A DNA stretch of 64,000 nucleotides. It comes from Ptychodera flava. Taxonomy: Eukaryota > Hemichordata > Enteropneusta > Ptychoderidae. The notes beneath the pieces are model-generated. The model was not told the origin of the DNA. It worked only from the letters and a program-made list of their open reading frames with translations, and did no database searches. Shown piece by piece: positions 46,176 to 58,108 of this stretch. How positions within the stretch are numbered: position 1 is the stretch's first letter; each line of letters begins with the position of its first letter. The translations under genes were made by a program, and so were the position numbers. The stretch is taken from assembly GCF_041260155.1 (NCBI RefSeq), contig NC_091944.1:15821272-15885271 (forward strand), read 5' to 3'.

Positions 46176-47579
46176 TTAATATCATCGGTACTTGCATGAC
46201 CTATAGATGTAAGAATTCAAATTTGATCGTCTCCTGTTTGTAATACCTTACATTTGTAAAGCTCTGTGAAACATGAAAGCATCGTGTCATTCAAAGTGTG
46301 GGGGTGCCTCTACAACTAAATTCTCCATGCCTATAGTCCTGCTCTGAATTTTTTTAAGCCAGTCACTGATCAGACAAATGATGGATACTATCAATCTAAA
46401 GTATTTGTTGCTGCATAGGTTGAGATCTCGATTCGAAATTCCTATCATGTTCAACATATCAGGTTCACAAATCATTGTCTTCGATGTATCCTGTCGACAA
46501 TGTAATTGTCTCCTCCAGGTTTCTAAAGGATAGTTAATGTCAAGTGTTGATTAAAATACAGAATTATGAACACTTAATATGAATACTTACCCATAGATTA
46601 TTGCACAATAAGCGCAGGCGAAAGAACCGGACAAAAACATGAACCTGGCTCCTATTTGTTGGAGCTGAAATTTTGCGAGAAAATGTAAATGACTCTATTC
46701 ACAAATCTAATTGGTCAGCTAAAAAGGAGCAGATGACTACACAGAGATTATTGAATTTGAAGTATATCCACAAAGGTTCAAACCAAATAGCTGTCAGATA
46801 AGTATGTGTATTTCAATGCACGAGTATGTCAAGAAATCTGCTTAGACTCCAATGGCTAGGAATACATCGAATCATTCATCAGATCAAGAGACTGTCTCGA
46901 TGTACAATAATGTTACTTCGCATTACATCATGCAAATTCTGCAGAGTAACAATAATAATATAAAATCAGATAAATTCATTTTCACTGTTTCACCATACAC
47001 TCAGTCTCTATTTCCACAAACTGAATCACGTGTAGAGTAAATTCAAGCAAAATGTTTAAGTTGCTGTATGCCTTGTGACATATTTTCACTTACAAATTTT
47101 CCAAAAATCGGTGAGACGACAAACCTGACCAACGAATAACAACCAAAAATCAGACCGATAACGGTGTCCGAGGCACCCATCGTCTTAGCCTGTGGTCAAG
47201 AAGCAAAAGAAATTGTTGACGATATAAATCAACTCTAAATAAGGAAAGCGTCGTTCTCACAGACATATAGATATTGTAAGGCAGCGTAATTTTATTGGTG
47301 TGCAATGGTTCTACGTACGTAAGAATAACCAGATATGAACTGAAATTGCGTCAGTGTTTTAGTAGATATTGCAGTTGTTTGTAAATTGAAACTTGCCACA
47401 AGTTTTCAGCTTCGTTGAATTAATTGTTGTGATCAACATCATGAACAATATTCACCTGGATTAATTCTAAACATCAATAAATTTAGAAATATGTAATGAG
47501 CTGAAATAAAAATACTAAATTTCTTTGACTGCTGTCATACTTCACCACTTTGCATAACAAGTTTAATTGCCTCAGGCCA

Positions 47580-48130
47580 AATCCTTGAAACTTTACTATT
47601 GTGTAATCTATTATTAATTTCCATAGTACTTTCATCAACTTTGGTCAAGTCCTCAAGCTATCACAAATTTTGAAAAGTTCACTAATTATACAAATTACCA
47701 ACCAGCTGAAAAAGCAATGGTCGTCCTGCCAGTTTATGTGCCTAATTTGGAATATTCGTTAAAATTGCAACTTATCAACTAGATGACATTGGTGAGACAA
47801 TATCATTTTCTCACCAATGTCCACAGTAAGTTTCATAAACTATGCATATGCAAATTAGTACCTAGCTGATGTAAATATACTGAAAGACTTTCATTAAAAT
47901 TTTATCAAAATATCTTTAATGTAGGCCTACGTAGTAGGTTTTGTCAACTTTCATCAAGTCAATAAAGATTAATATTTCTAATTAGGAAAATTCATTAAAT
48001 ATGCAAATTAGTAATAAGTTTATCTAAAAATGCTAAAAAAAATTCAAAAATGTTATATCATAGTATCTTCAATGTACATGGCGAGTTTCGTCAACTATGA
48101 TCAAGTCAATAACGATATTTATCATACACC
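47580..48130 (+). repeat. diverged tandem repeat, unit about 155 bp
   Basis: Recurring landmarks 'catcaa(c)tttggtcaagtc' and 'atatgcaaattagta' occur near 47690, 47848 and 47999, spaced about 150-158 bp. A similar stretch resumes at 48860-48970 after an interruption. It lies in copy B intron 1. Confidence 0.6.
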
Positions 48131-48718
48131 CATTCCCATATCCTTTCCCTTTTAGAATTCTTGGCATGGGTATATGATAAATCGGTTATTACCCAATTCT
48201 TGACTGCGAAGTGACGTCATTAGGTGAAACGCACGTGAGCGAGGTGAATGAGAGATCGGACGATACTCAAGAGCGAATGATGCTGAAATTGTGTGAAAAA
48301 ACCAGAACTAAAAGTTATGTCATTTAAGTATGTTGCAACTTTGAATAGTGGTTCGGTGGTTGAAAAATCCGAACTTCAAAGTTGTTTTCATCGCACTGTG
48401 ACGAAAAAATTACGTAGGAACGCGCAACTGCCCGAATTGCCCGCGGTCGTTCCTTGCGTCGTATCAGCATTCGTGTCATTTGTGCTGCCAGACACTTGAC
48501 TTCGTCTCGTGTCTGACGCTGCACTATGGCACTAATGCAGATAGGATACACGAACAGACGATATGGGGTATTATATTATACCTTTGTCAATACCTGTGAG
48601 TTTTTTGACGTAAACCCTCAGATTATTACTGATAATGTATCCGATTATCCAGCATTGTGGCCCCAGATGATTTCTATTTCTACAAATTCACTAGCATTGC
48701 CAAAACTATAAAAAAATA

Positions 48719-48843
48719 GCAATAATGTAGCCCGTTCCGCCCGTATAAGACTCAAGCAAACTTTACACTCGGCTTCGCTTCGTGCATTATGTCGTGCAAA
48801 GTTTGCTTTCGCCCATTATAGACCGGAAGGGGTACATTATTGC
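48719..48843. repeat. hairpin/foldback, 125 bp
   Basis: Arms begin gcaataatgta and end tacattattgc, with imperfect pairing through 'agcaaactttacac'/'gtgcaaagtttgct'. It may be a small foldback MITE or the end of a larger element interrupting the 155-bp repeat. Confidence 0.7.
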
Positions 48844-49452
48844 TTATATAACCTCTAAGTATCCCCAAACAGAAAAGTTCGTCAAATATGAAAATTAAGT
48901 AATTAGGCCTAGTTGATGTCAAAAAGACTTTCGAAATTGTTATATCGTTGTGTCTTATGATATAACAAATTCTGGGTTTAACCAATTGTGTTGTCTGGGT
49001 ACGACAACATTTTGAATTTGTCTGTGTAGATTAAAACGCGAAAAATGACCTGATAATGACCGTATTAATCCTTCTTTCTTAGTCTATACAGTAAGTATAT
49101 CGAACACAGCGACACAAAAAGTTCAAATGTTTAGGAATGTGGACAGCAACTGTGAATATTTCGAATGCGATAATTATAAGAAAATTGTGTGTTTTTATCA
49201 ACAGCGATTTTGTAAGCGATTTCTCACGACAGGACCCAGATGTATAATAGGACAGCCTACCTTACTTGGAAAGAACGGAGCAAGAATGCTGAGGCTTGTA
49301 GAGCTGGCAAGATTTGCCAGTGAAAAAGTCACTATCATCATCTTCTGACTTCTGGTCAATATACCGACTTCGCTTTCGTTCTCTGATTTCGCACCATAAT
49401 AGTGTATGTCACCAATACCCTCAAATTCTCGATCGACCTGGCTTTGTGCCAT

Positions 49453-52110
49453 GGAGCTTCTCGGGCGATTATGACAACACCACCACTACGCCTTGGAGTT
49501 CAACTAAATAAGGCTGCAATAAAAAACAAATTTATCTACAGTCTGTTCATAACTCATAATGGTAAAATTTAGATTAAATCAGTTTGTTCTTTTCATTTTT
49601 TTATCAGCCAAATGCAGATTTGTAGCTGGAATTCTGGATAACGGTATAGTTATAATCGCCATGGTAGCTTTTTTGTACAAAACCTTCATAAATCGCATGG
49701 AAGAATCCCGTCGCTGTAGCCTAAGAGGCTAACACTCCGCTCGCGCGCCAAGGGTGTTTGTTCCGGCAGGGACCCTTCCTTGGTCAGGGAGACAATACTG
49801 CTGCGCATTGGGCGATGGTATTAGGAGGGGCGATATTTAATGAATGGGTGCATGGGAAACCTTAATGCTTCTTTTTTGGTGCAGACTACATGTACAATCT
49901 TCCCATGCCTCAAAACCGCATTCCTTATTCCATTGGCGCGACTACATTGTATGGTATCTACGATGTTCCTTATGCAGGAAGAAAACTTGCCCATGACCCA
50001 CAAACTATTCTAACTGTGTTTGAATTTAACCATAGACAGAAAAAGTCTCGGCTGAGATTGTACACAGTCTCGCATATTTCATCACAGTCCAGGCACGGTA
50101 TTCTACGCAATTAAAGCTATCTAACGGTGTCATTTTTTCTTGCTGTCGCAAGCGACGGCTCTGAACTAAAAGTTGTTTTTTTCCCCAGAATTAATGGAAG
50201 ATACAACACATGTGACACATGAATAACACATTGAGGTAGCATGATTTTAGAGTGTTTGGAGATACTCTCTGTTGGTCTCTGTTTTCTGCGATCTATTTTG
50301 TATTCGTTAGAAGCCTATCCAGGTGTATCGTTTTTGAATTTTGCAATAAGATTGTTTGAAATCATGCAACTTATGTAAATAGTGCTTACCGAAGTGTGGC
50401 CACACAGTGCTTTTTAAACATAGGCAACGATCGTACATCTTTGATTTTAACAACTCAAATAGTTTTCGAGTTCCAACTTAAGGCAAAAGCCGGTAAACTT
50501 ATCCGAAGTATTGTGGGTCTTCTGGTTCACCAACTGTTGCTGTTGGTGTTGTAATTTACATCAGTGATATCAATTGCATATTTACAGCTATTTTGTCTGT
50601 TTTTCACTTGCGTTCATAAAGCAAGTCAACCAAATGTTGACGCCACATGTTTTAAACAGTCAATAAATAAGTCAATCAGTCAAATAGGCCAACGGTCATC
50701 TAAAGCAACAGGTCGATCAAGTGTAAGGCTACTGCAAGAACGACCTTTTGAAAGGTCGATTTGACCAAGCCCCTGTTTAGTTTGTAAAAGGACCGTGATT
50801 TAACCATTCAAGGTCAACCGAAAATAAACAATGAACTGTACGGTGATTTTGGTTTGCTTTGTGCAACAGTTTTGTGTTTTTGGACCATGCGAGAACATCG
50901 ATAAAGGAGCGTCACTGTCTAGGCTGTGAATAACGTCGAATGAGAAATATTATGTGGTAAACTTGCTGAAATACGTTCCCCTGGTTCATGTGCAAAGTGT
51001 TTTGACCAACAGCCTACAAACGCATACCGTGAATGTCCAACTGAGTGAAGTCGCAAACTTTACCTGTTTTGGTTGGAGATCTTGAAGAGATAGCAAAGTG
51101 TTCAAAAACGTTGAGAGTTCGCCCAAATGATGAACAATCACGTTGGTTCAGACTGTGTGTCTATAGAGTGGCACAGCTCACTGACTGAGGTGTGTTTAAA
51201 TTATCGGTTCCCGATATAAAAAGCCTCCTAACTTATCGGATATTCATAATTGCGTTTGCATTACAACAACAGGTCGAGCCCTCCGAGAAAATTGACCTAA
51301 ACTGCTTGAACTGTTGTGGGGAGTGGGGAGCGGGCAGACTTAGATGCTGGAGGGCAGAGGGCACCATAATTCAGTGAGGGTATATTTTTAGCATATGCCA
51401 GTGGGAGGGTAGTTACGAACAGCTCTACTTTCCCCTCCAAATATTTAGGTGAAGGTCAAAAATATGCAAAATCAGTGTATCAGCCTTCAAACATGCTTTG
51501 TGATGATTTTGTAATTTTGACAAAATTTACCAATTGGCGGCACCTGCTAAAAGAGTCTCAAGCAAAGCTGCAAGACATACGATGAACATAAGTTAATAAA
51601 CACTTAGAACATACAGGTATCCGCAAATTTTTACATACGCTTCTAAGTGTAGTCGTACACCTTTATTTCCCAGAGTATATGGTGTAGTTACACCATGAAA
51701 ATTAACCTTTGTCGGACGTGAGCTAGTATTGTATATGGCGAGACCATTGGAAAATAGTACATGTACAATGTATTCTCGCGAAAGGCAGGTACTCAGTATA
51801 GTATCAGTTTCACAAAACTGCGGGAAGGGTCCAGTTAGTTTATAATATTGACATCGACAACAACTAAAAACACCAACATTGTTGTACTGCGTTGAGGAAA
51901 GCAACGTTTTTACACTTCCCTATAAAAACTATGGTCGAACGTGTAGTGCAGTGGTTTTCATCTTACATATTGTGCATGGCTGTGCAAAAGGCACAATGGT
52001 TTGTGCCATGTATTAGAGGGCTTAAATAGAACTGCAGTCTATGCAAAGTAGTATAACATTGGAACTTTTTTGTATTGATAACAAGGATAAGTTTGAAAGA
52101 CAGTTGAACA
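49453..52110. other. 5' flank of copy B; no gene recognised
   Basis: About 2.7 kb without a convincing exon, repeat family or RNA gene. The copy B start codon is ATG at 49452 (context CTCCATGGC). Confidence 0.4.
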
Positions 52111-52266
52111 GTTGAAACTTTTCCTCTCTCATTTCAAAGTAGGGGATATACATAGGACTATTAGACAAGTTTCACCCTATCTGTTACAATGTTGAAACTT
52201 TTCCTCTGTCATTTCAAAGTAGGGGATATACATAGGACTATTAGACAAGTTTCACCCTATCTGTTA
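52111..52266 (+). repeat. near-perfect 80-bp tandem duplication
   Basis: Units 52111-52190 and 52191-52266 both begin gttgaaacttttcctct and differ at one base over the shared length (ctctc versus ctgtc). A recent duplication or an assembly effect. Confidence 0.95.
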
Positions 52267-52320
52267 AAGACAAACTTGTGTCGGAGGATGGCTCATGAAG
52301 TCAGGTTACATCTTAAGTTA

Positions 52321-52679
52321 GGTAGAATGCGCCACGGGACAAATATTAAGACTCTCAAACTTTGACAGTTCTTTTCTGATCTACCACTTGTGGGGGCTCA
52401 TTTCAAGATCTTGGTGTAAGGAAACACTTTACGGGCTTAGTTTTTCGAAATTCGAAAATTTTATTTTTCTCCGTAAAGTTAATACAGGGATAGCGGCCAT
52501 TTTCAATTTTAAATATCGGTAAATGTTGGGTTATTTTTTTCTGTGGTACCAAAATTTGAAGGGTGACCCCCGATTTTTATTCTTGATTTTGAAAGAGAGT
52601 GGTTGAAAGATTCCTTGAGTAAAGTTTGAGCAAAACTTTAAACTTTTCACTTTCGAGGCGCATACTAACTTAACATTTC
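52321..52679 (+). mobile_element. TTAA-type MITE, family 1, copy
   Basis: Same family as 12614-12963, starting GGTAGAATGCGCCACGG and ending CGAGGCGCATACTAAC before TTAA (52680-52683). The left TTAA has drifted to GTTA. Confidence 0.8.
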
Positions 52680-53081
52680 GACGAACGCCGATTTTATTCC
52701 TCGATGGAGAAGATGCTTCCGATTTGTCATGAATTTAAGTCTAAGTTTATAAACGTTTCGTAAAAAGCATTGCCGAGAGAACTCGTGAGTTTTTAAAGGT
52801 ACCTGCCAAGCAACCGAGTAGCCAAACCGCGATCGCTGTTACAGATCCCATGACACATTTGATTCATGCCATGGAAGAGCTCGACCAATACGCGATGTTG
52901 TGAACTTGCAAATCCTGAATTTCAGTGACCAATCGTTCAGCTCATTCCTACGGCCATGGCTTTTATTTATTTATTTATTTTATAACACGATTGGAACTAA
53001 TTTGGGATAATTGGATCTTCATATTTTTCAAATTTCTCAAAAGTGTTAGGTGCCACAAGCTGATAACAAATTACTCATTAA

Positions 53082-54499
53082 AGGGCCTCTGACATGATTT
53101 CCAAAGTTTTTATTTTTTCCCTCCAAAAACTCAGCTAGGGGACCTGTCTATGGATTGCATATTGTGTCCGTTCGGAAAGATGTGCACGAAGAGCGAAATT
53201 TGACTCCTTTTTCATGCCTGGTTATCAGGGGGCCTCTTCGCACCCGAACCAGGTAGCTGTATTTGCATATTGGCCAACAGGTAAAATTGACGTCATTTGT
53301 TCCATTCTATTGTCACGAAAGTGTATTCAGCGGTCCTTGCATAAATTAGACCACAAACAAAGTCAGCTATATAAACAGTGCTCACAGATGCCCAGTAAAC
53401 ACTGGCAAGGAAGCCACACCGGCGGTCCAGCTGCAGTTGCTTCCAGCGAGGACCCTCGAGGGTCTATGGTTGACCAGAATTCAGAAAGTGATTTTTTAGG
53501 GGAAGTAGCGTGACTCTGACTCTGAAGGACAAAGCGCGAGTGCATTGAAAGTAATGGAATGCTCGGGACAGATTTGAAAGTACGGCGATGCTACGTTTCA
53601 TTTCTTTGTATGAAATAAGAGAGTATCAGTCTCAGTTTGAACTTTTCACGGTTGAATTTATTTTATAAAAAGTGGAGCAATCCCGCGCCTTAGTATTTCG
53701 ATTCAATGCATTGCATGTTGTAGCTGCAGTACAGTACACTCAGTGTGCAGTTTTCAGACGACCTCAGTTTTTGGACATTCAATCACATGCTGTTCGTCGG
53801 ACTCACTTCGCTCCGTAATGATAGCGTTTAACAAGTTGTGCGACCTCATATTAAGTGAAGTGATACTGCTGTCCCGTTTTGGACAGTTTGTTTAGTAGAA
53901 GCTATTTCGGGCTATACAAATTTGGCGAAGTTATCTAGACCATACGATAAAAGGTGCCGAAAGCAATATACTGAGACAGCCCGTATGTCCGGTAGATAAG
54001 CGCCAAACACGTCGAAATATGGTTATGTCGTCTATTAAACGTAACTAATTATCACGAAATATTTACATTCAGTTTTTCAAACACATCGGAAATGAAAATT
54101 GAGGTTTTGAAGTTTCAATTTATCAACATTTAGCCCCTACTCGCTTTCCAAATACGACGTCCGATTACTGCAATCATAGCAGTCCGATTACTACGCAGTC
54201 AACACGGGGTCAGAAATTTTGACGATAAACAAAAAAGGTATGGTAATAAGAATTCGTAGTGCTCGTCATTTATGAAACGGCTTTGGTTGGGCGAAATTCA
54301 GTACCCTTTCCGAAAACTATCAGTCTGAGTGTAGCTGTGTTGGACGTCGACCTTTGACAGAACTATCATTTCCTTGGAGCACGAGACAAATGATGCAATC
54401 GACTCATGTTCCCGTGCATATTCAGAGCAAACGAATCCTCCAAAAAGTGACGCGTTAGGCCTATTTTGTACATGTTTTGATGAAGAAAAACAAAGAGAG
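53082..54499. other. interior of a TTAA-bounded insert; no gene called
   Basis: A 99-codon plus-strand frame (53214-53513, starting MPGYQGASSHPNQVAVFAYW) lies near the left end, where the first exon of an autonomous transposon could sit. No catalytic motif is seen, so it is not called as a gene. Confidence 0.3.
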
Positions 54500-54594
54500 C
54501 CTGTCGCCGCACTGTCGTGTCGCCATTTTGAATCGCCGTAGAAATTTCAGAGTCCGACTATCTGTCCCCGAGGCGCGTTCTACCTTAAAGAGGC
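54500..54594 (-). mobile_element. TTAA-type MITE, family 1, terminal remnant
   Basis: About 95 bp ending ctgtccccgaggcgcgttctacc, then TTAA at 54595-54598, which also starts the 871-bp element. The rest of the MITE is missing. Confidence 0.7.
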
Positions 54595-54598
54595 ACTC

Positions 54599-55469
54599 CC
54601 ACATGGTAACATTTTTAAAACACATTTGTTTGATGCCAACGGTCGATATTTGACGTGGCGACTGCGCGCGGATCGCGAGATATCGATAAAAACATGTCAT
54701 TTCCCGAGCGTATTTTTCACATCCCGAAGTTTTACGATCGTTTCAGATTATGACCCGAAATCCCCCGAAGGTTTGTTGTTGTGCTGATTGACGATATTCT
54801 AGGGAGTCCATAATAAGTTCGAACGACGCAATTAATTTACCTCCCACTGCGAAGACTTTATATACAGCATTATGCCTTTACCTCAGGTAAGTTTTTTTAT
54901 AACTTCTCCTTAGTTTTTGTCGTTTTTATTATTCTCAATCAGTTGTATTATATTTTTAACAAATACCACATAAATATCAGTTTTTACATGTAAAATATTA
55001 GCCGCTTCTGATGACTACATTTTGTCGTCTGCCACACAGTTACCGTCGTGTGGTTCGCCGCGTGGTGTGCATACCACGAGGCGGCCGCTATATCAACCGC
55101 ACGTAACTGTGCTAATCACCTATGGGAATTCTGGTGGAATCAGCAAAAAAAATTTTTCGTTTTTTTGCCTTGTCAGTAAGACTCAGCTTTCTCCGGACGG
55201 GGCATGACCGATCACCGATGCGAGCGGTACTGTGGCGTACAGCAGCGTCAGCGTAGACTCGTACTCCATAGCTTAGTTGACAATGGCCCCAGTGCCGAAC
55301 GTTCAATGTTCGGAAGCTGAATTTAGGTGGGCCACCGGAAGTCAAACTTTTACTTTTGTTGAGGACATGTTTTTATCGATATCTCGCGATCCGCGAGCAG
55401 TCGCCACGTCAAATATCGACCGTTGGCATTAAAATGTATTTTAAAATGTTACCAAATGGGAGTGCCTCT
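54599..55469. mobile_element. 871-bp TIR element at TTAA, ~115-bp inverted repeats
   Basis: Starts AGAGGCACTCCCACATGG and ends with the near complement at 55469, flanked by TTAA (54595-54598 and 55470-55473). The inverted repeats span about 115 bp, including tatcgataaaaacatgt. There is no transposase, so it is a non-autonomous piggyBac- or Kolobok-type element. Confidence 0.85.
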
Positions 55470-55576
55470 TTAAAACAAGTGTGTAACTTAAAAAGAAAAG
55501 CAGACGAGCTTACATTTGCAGGTTAAAATGACCTTACTTGACCATCCAATTATCCCAAATTAGTTCCAATCGTGTT

Positions 55577-56685
55577 TTATTTATTTATTTATTTATTTAT
55601 TTATTACACTTTTACAGAGCGGCCGAATTACTGGTAATTTAAATAATTTTCATCGGGCTCATAAATACATCAAGAAAAGGAAAAGATTAAATAAAAACAA
55701 AAGTAAATCACAAAGGCACTTTGCTTTTGACATATTCTTTCAATTCGCATTTGAATGTACTCAGGGTGGATAGTTCCTCGATTTCAGTCGTTAATGAATT
55801 CCATACTTAAGTGGTATGGAAATCAAAACTGCGTTTTCCAACATTTAAGACACATATAGGTACATGACAATCCTGACGAGAAGTAGAGCGCGTATAATAA
55901 TCATGGACATTCCCAATTGTGGAGTGAATGAATGAGATAAAAACTGGTCCAGAACCATTCATACATTTAAAACTTAACATTGCTATGAAATAAAAAATTC
56001 TCTGTCTAATTGACATTACATCAAAGGTAGAAAATACAGCATCTGAAGCAAATTCAATTCCTAGTTCAAACAGCGTACGTAACGTTCTCTTTTGAAGAGT
56101 GTATCCCTTACAATGTATCAAGCTTACTGGACGTTGTATTAGTATTACCCAAAACAATACAACAATAATCTAAAACACTCTGAATAAGACCATGTTACAA
56201 AACAATACGATGATCAGAAGGGATTATAGGAACGCAATCTCCGGCGTAAACAAATGCGTTGACTCAGTTTTTAACATAAATTATCTATATGAAGATTCCA
56301 TGATAAGATTTCATCAAGTGTAACCCCTAAGATTCCACCTGGTTGTAATTGTGAGATCGGAGTGCCAGCTATCTCTACAGATAATGAGGCATTTGTTTCA
56401 TTCAGACGATCGACTCTGTCTTTGATAGGTTGTTATCAAAAGACACTTAGATTTTTTAGCATTAATACTCATATGATTTGCAGTAATCCAATTCGACACT
56501 GGAGAAATATCTCTGCTCATTACATCAATGACATCTCTAATGCATTTACCCTTTGCCAATAGCGTCTGATCAACTGTATACAGATGCAAAGTAGACGAGT
56601 CAACGAATAGAGACAAGTCATTAATAAAAATCATGAATAAAAGTGAGCCTAAAATTGAACCCTGTGGAACGCCAACAGTGACATA
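55577..56685 (-). mobile_element. 5'-truncated LINE remnant (jockey/CR1-like)
   Basis: Minus-strand frames read GVPQGSILGSLLFMIFINDL (56673 downward), then SNWITANHMSINAKKSKCLL, with the YADD box decayed to YTVD, then a thumb region (LRTLFELGIEF ... MSIRQRIFYF) at 55807-56157. The C-terminus (VWNSLTTEIEELSTLSTFKCELKEY) is near 55740-55810. The 3' end abuts a TTTA repeat (55577-55605) serving as its tail. It starts inside the RT, so the 5' part is missing. Confidence 0.82.
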
Positions 56686-56734
56686 ATGACATAATGTTTA
56701 ACAGAAAGGTTACCCAATGGGTAACTGTATATAC

Positions 56735-58108
56735 AGTCAACTACTTTGACATCGTCAATATGAGTCTTCGAGAACGAGAGATGACATTCTTTATACTTTT
56801 TGTCGGTTCAGTATACATGTCATCAAGCATTTCCATTTCCAATACAGTGACACATTCATTACAGACGATTGCGTACGCATCACATTCTCAATTCACTTAA
56901 ACAACCTTACGAACTGGACAGTAAAAGTCATGGATATTGAATCAAACCGCAAGCTTCTTCACTGACTGGGCACCACAATATTGACAATTTAAATAAAAAT
57001 TGCTATAGTTAACCTGATTTTTGAAAACAATGCCTTTTACAGAGGAATTATAATTCGTAATCTTTCTGTCAAGCTGCGTTAAATGAAATCATATATAATG
57101 AAATGCCAATCCAAACTTGTAACTTCATCATCCAATATGAATATTTGCATTTCGCGGTGACTAGAGTCCCTTACTCATAATGTTGAGGTAGTTGATCGAT
57201 CATTGCTAGTTCTGTCTCCTGGGAGCGGAGCAGATGTGCTGCTGTCACGTCTCTACTTTCACTATTTCTGGGTTGTAGTACCGGTCTGGGGTCGTAATGC
57301 TTTCAGTAACTCGGTTGTAAGCACAACTTCAATCTTTATTACAAAACAACAGCGAAGACGACAAAGTCTCACCAGTACAACTCCGTGCTCCGAGCTCATC
57401 TCCGTTCTCTTATCTCATCTCCGTTCTGATCTACTTCTAGAAAGTGTACAACTTAAATAGTTTCCAAATCTACATATTATAATGAATGACTTATCCTACA
57501 ACTGTAATTAAATACAGATCACGTGGGAAAATATTAAAGGACAGGAAATATTGTCAAAACAGGATGAAGTGTTCTTTCAACACGAAGCTTTGGTCAACGT
57601 CAACTTCCGGTCATTTCTAATGAGTTTAGCATCTGCTAAACAGTACATCACTCAACACAAGACAGTGACGGTTACTTCAATGTTGGGAACGTAAACAGTC
57701 TTAGTGAGTGATAGGAAACTACAATCGTCAAGGAAATAAGCACAGAAACTCAGTGTATTCTTGGAGGTCACTGTGAGGTTACTATCGGTCAAGTTCATTA
57801 CTTCAAGTTTAAACGTATGAAATCCTGGGAAAGGAAAAAGGAAGGGAAAAGGGGGGCGTTACACTGCTACTTCGCACATCATCCAATGACAGGCGAGCTA
57901 TTATTTCCTGACGGCAGTCTTGTTAATCAAGTTCCCATAGCTTGCCAAGCGGGAATATGTCCAGTTTCAGTTATGTCACTTGTTCAGCGTTTACGTGATG
58001 ATGTTCAAGAGTATGGTTTATTTTGACAAAAGGGGTGATCTCTCTTCACTCTCATAATTTACAGCAACTAAATCCTCATTTCCACTCACTCTCTTTGGTA
58101 TTCTTCGC
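56735..58108. repeat. 3' flank of copy C, duplicate of the copy B flank
   Basis: Aligns with 27948-29937. The alignment is broken only by the B-specific LINE and the C-specific LTR, and it continues into exon 13 of both copies, showing that gene and flank were duplicated as one block. Confidence 0.8.
57243..57863 (-). mobile_element. solo LTR, 621 bp, Gypsy-like ends
   Basis: Read on the minus strand it starts TGTAACGCCCC and ends GTGACA, with an AATAAA about 95 bp before the end. CTGC is duplicated at 57239-57242 and 57864-57867 (a 5-bp reading, CTGCT, is also possible). The copy B flank near 29610 is the empty site (gtgccgccacttcgcac). No internal retrovirus-like region is present, so it is a solo LTR left by recombination. 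Confidence 0.7.

Larger units (their letters stand above)
34485..49452 (-). pseudogene. SLC18B1-like: SLC18B1-like transporter, copy B (disrupted)
   Basis: Exons (minus): 49261-49452, 47094-47189, 46591-46664, 45204-45351, about 44776-44848, 44257-44347, 43455-43594, 42438-42536, split exon 9 (40589-40612 plus 37767-37835), 36743-36838, 35822-35896, 34682-34825, 34485-34593. Sizes equal copy A exons except exons 1, 7 and 13. Coding marks include FSLANLASSTSLSILAPFFPSK, GLGFVIGPPIG (motif C), GISFIDPTLAIHLQKM, WHGMPDNIGTYGVVSG and NFIGPTAGGAL. Lesions: exon 5 has four extra bases before its donor, giving a TGA; exon 9 has an extra C and a 2.75-kb LINE; exon 13 is cut by another LINE, so its stop at 34485 lies in LINE-derived sequence. 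Skipping 92-nt exon 9 would shift frame. The other exons are open, so decay is recent, or this is a null allele or assembly fault. Confidence 0.88.
52984..55576. mobile_element. family 2 MITE split by nested TTAA elements
   Basis: The left part (52984-53081) and right part (55488-55576) together match the intact 192-bp MITE at 3638-3829. Between them lies about 2.4 kb bounded by TTAA (53078-53081 and 55488-55491). The insert starts AGGGCCTCTGACATG, a typical TTAA-element end, but the matching right end is not seen. It contains a family 1 remnant and the 871-bp element. Confidence 0.7.

Noticed and set aside
48293..48499. 68-codon frame in the intron of copy B
   Set aside because: Unrecognised and located within a probable mobile insert; no catalytic or binding motif.
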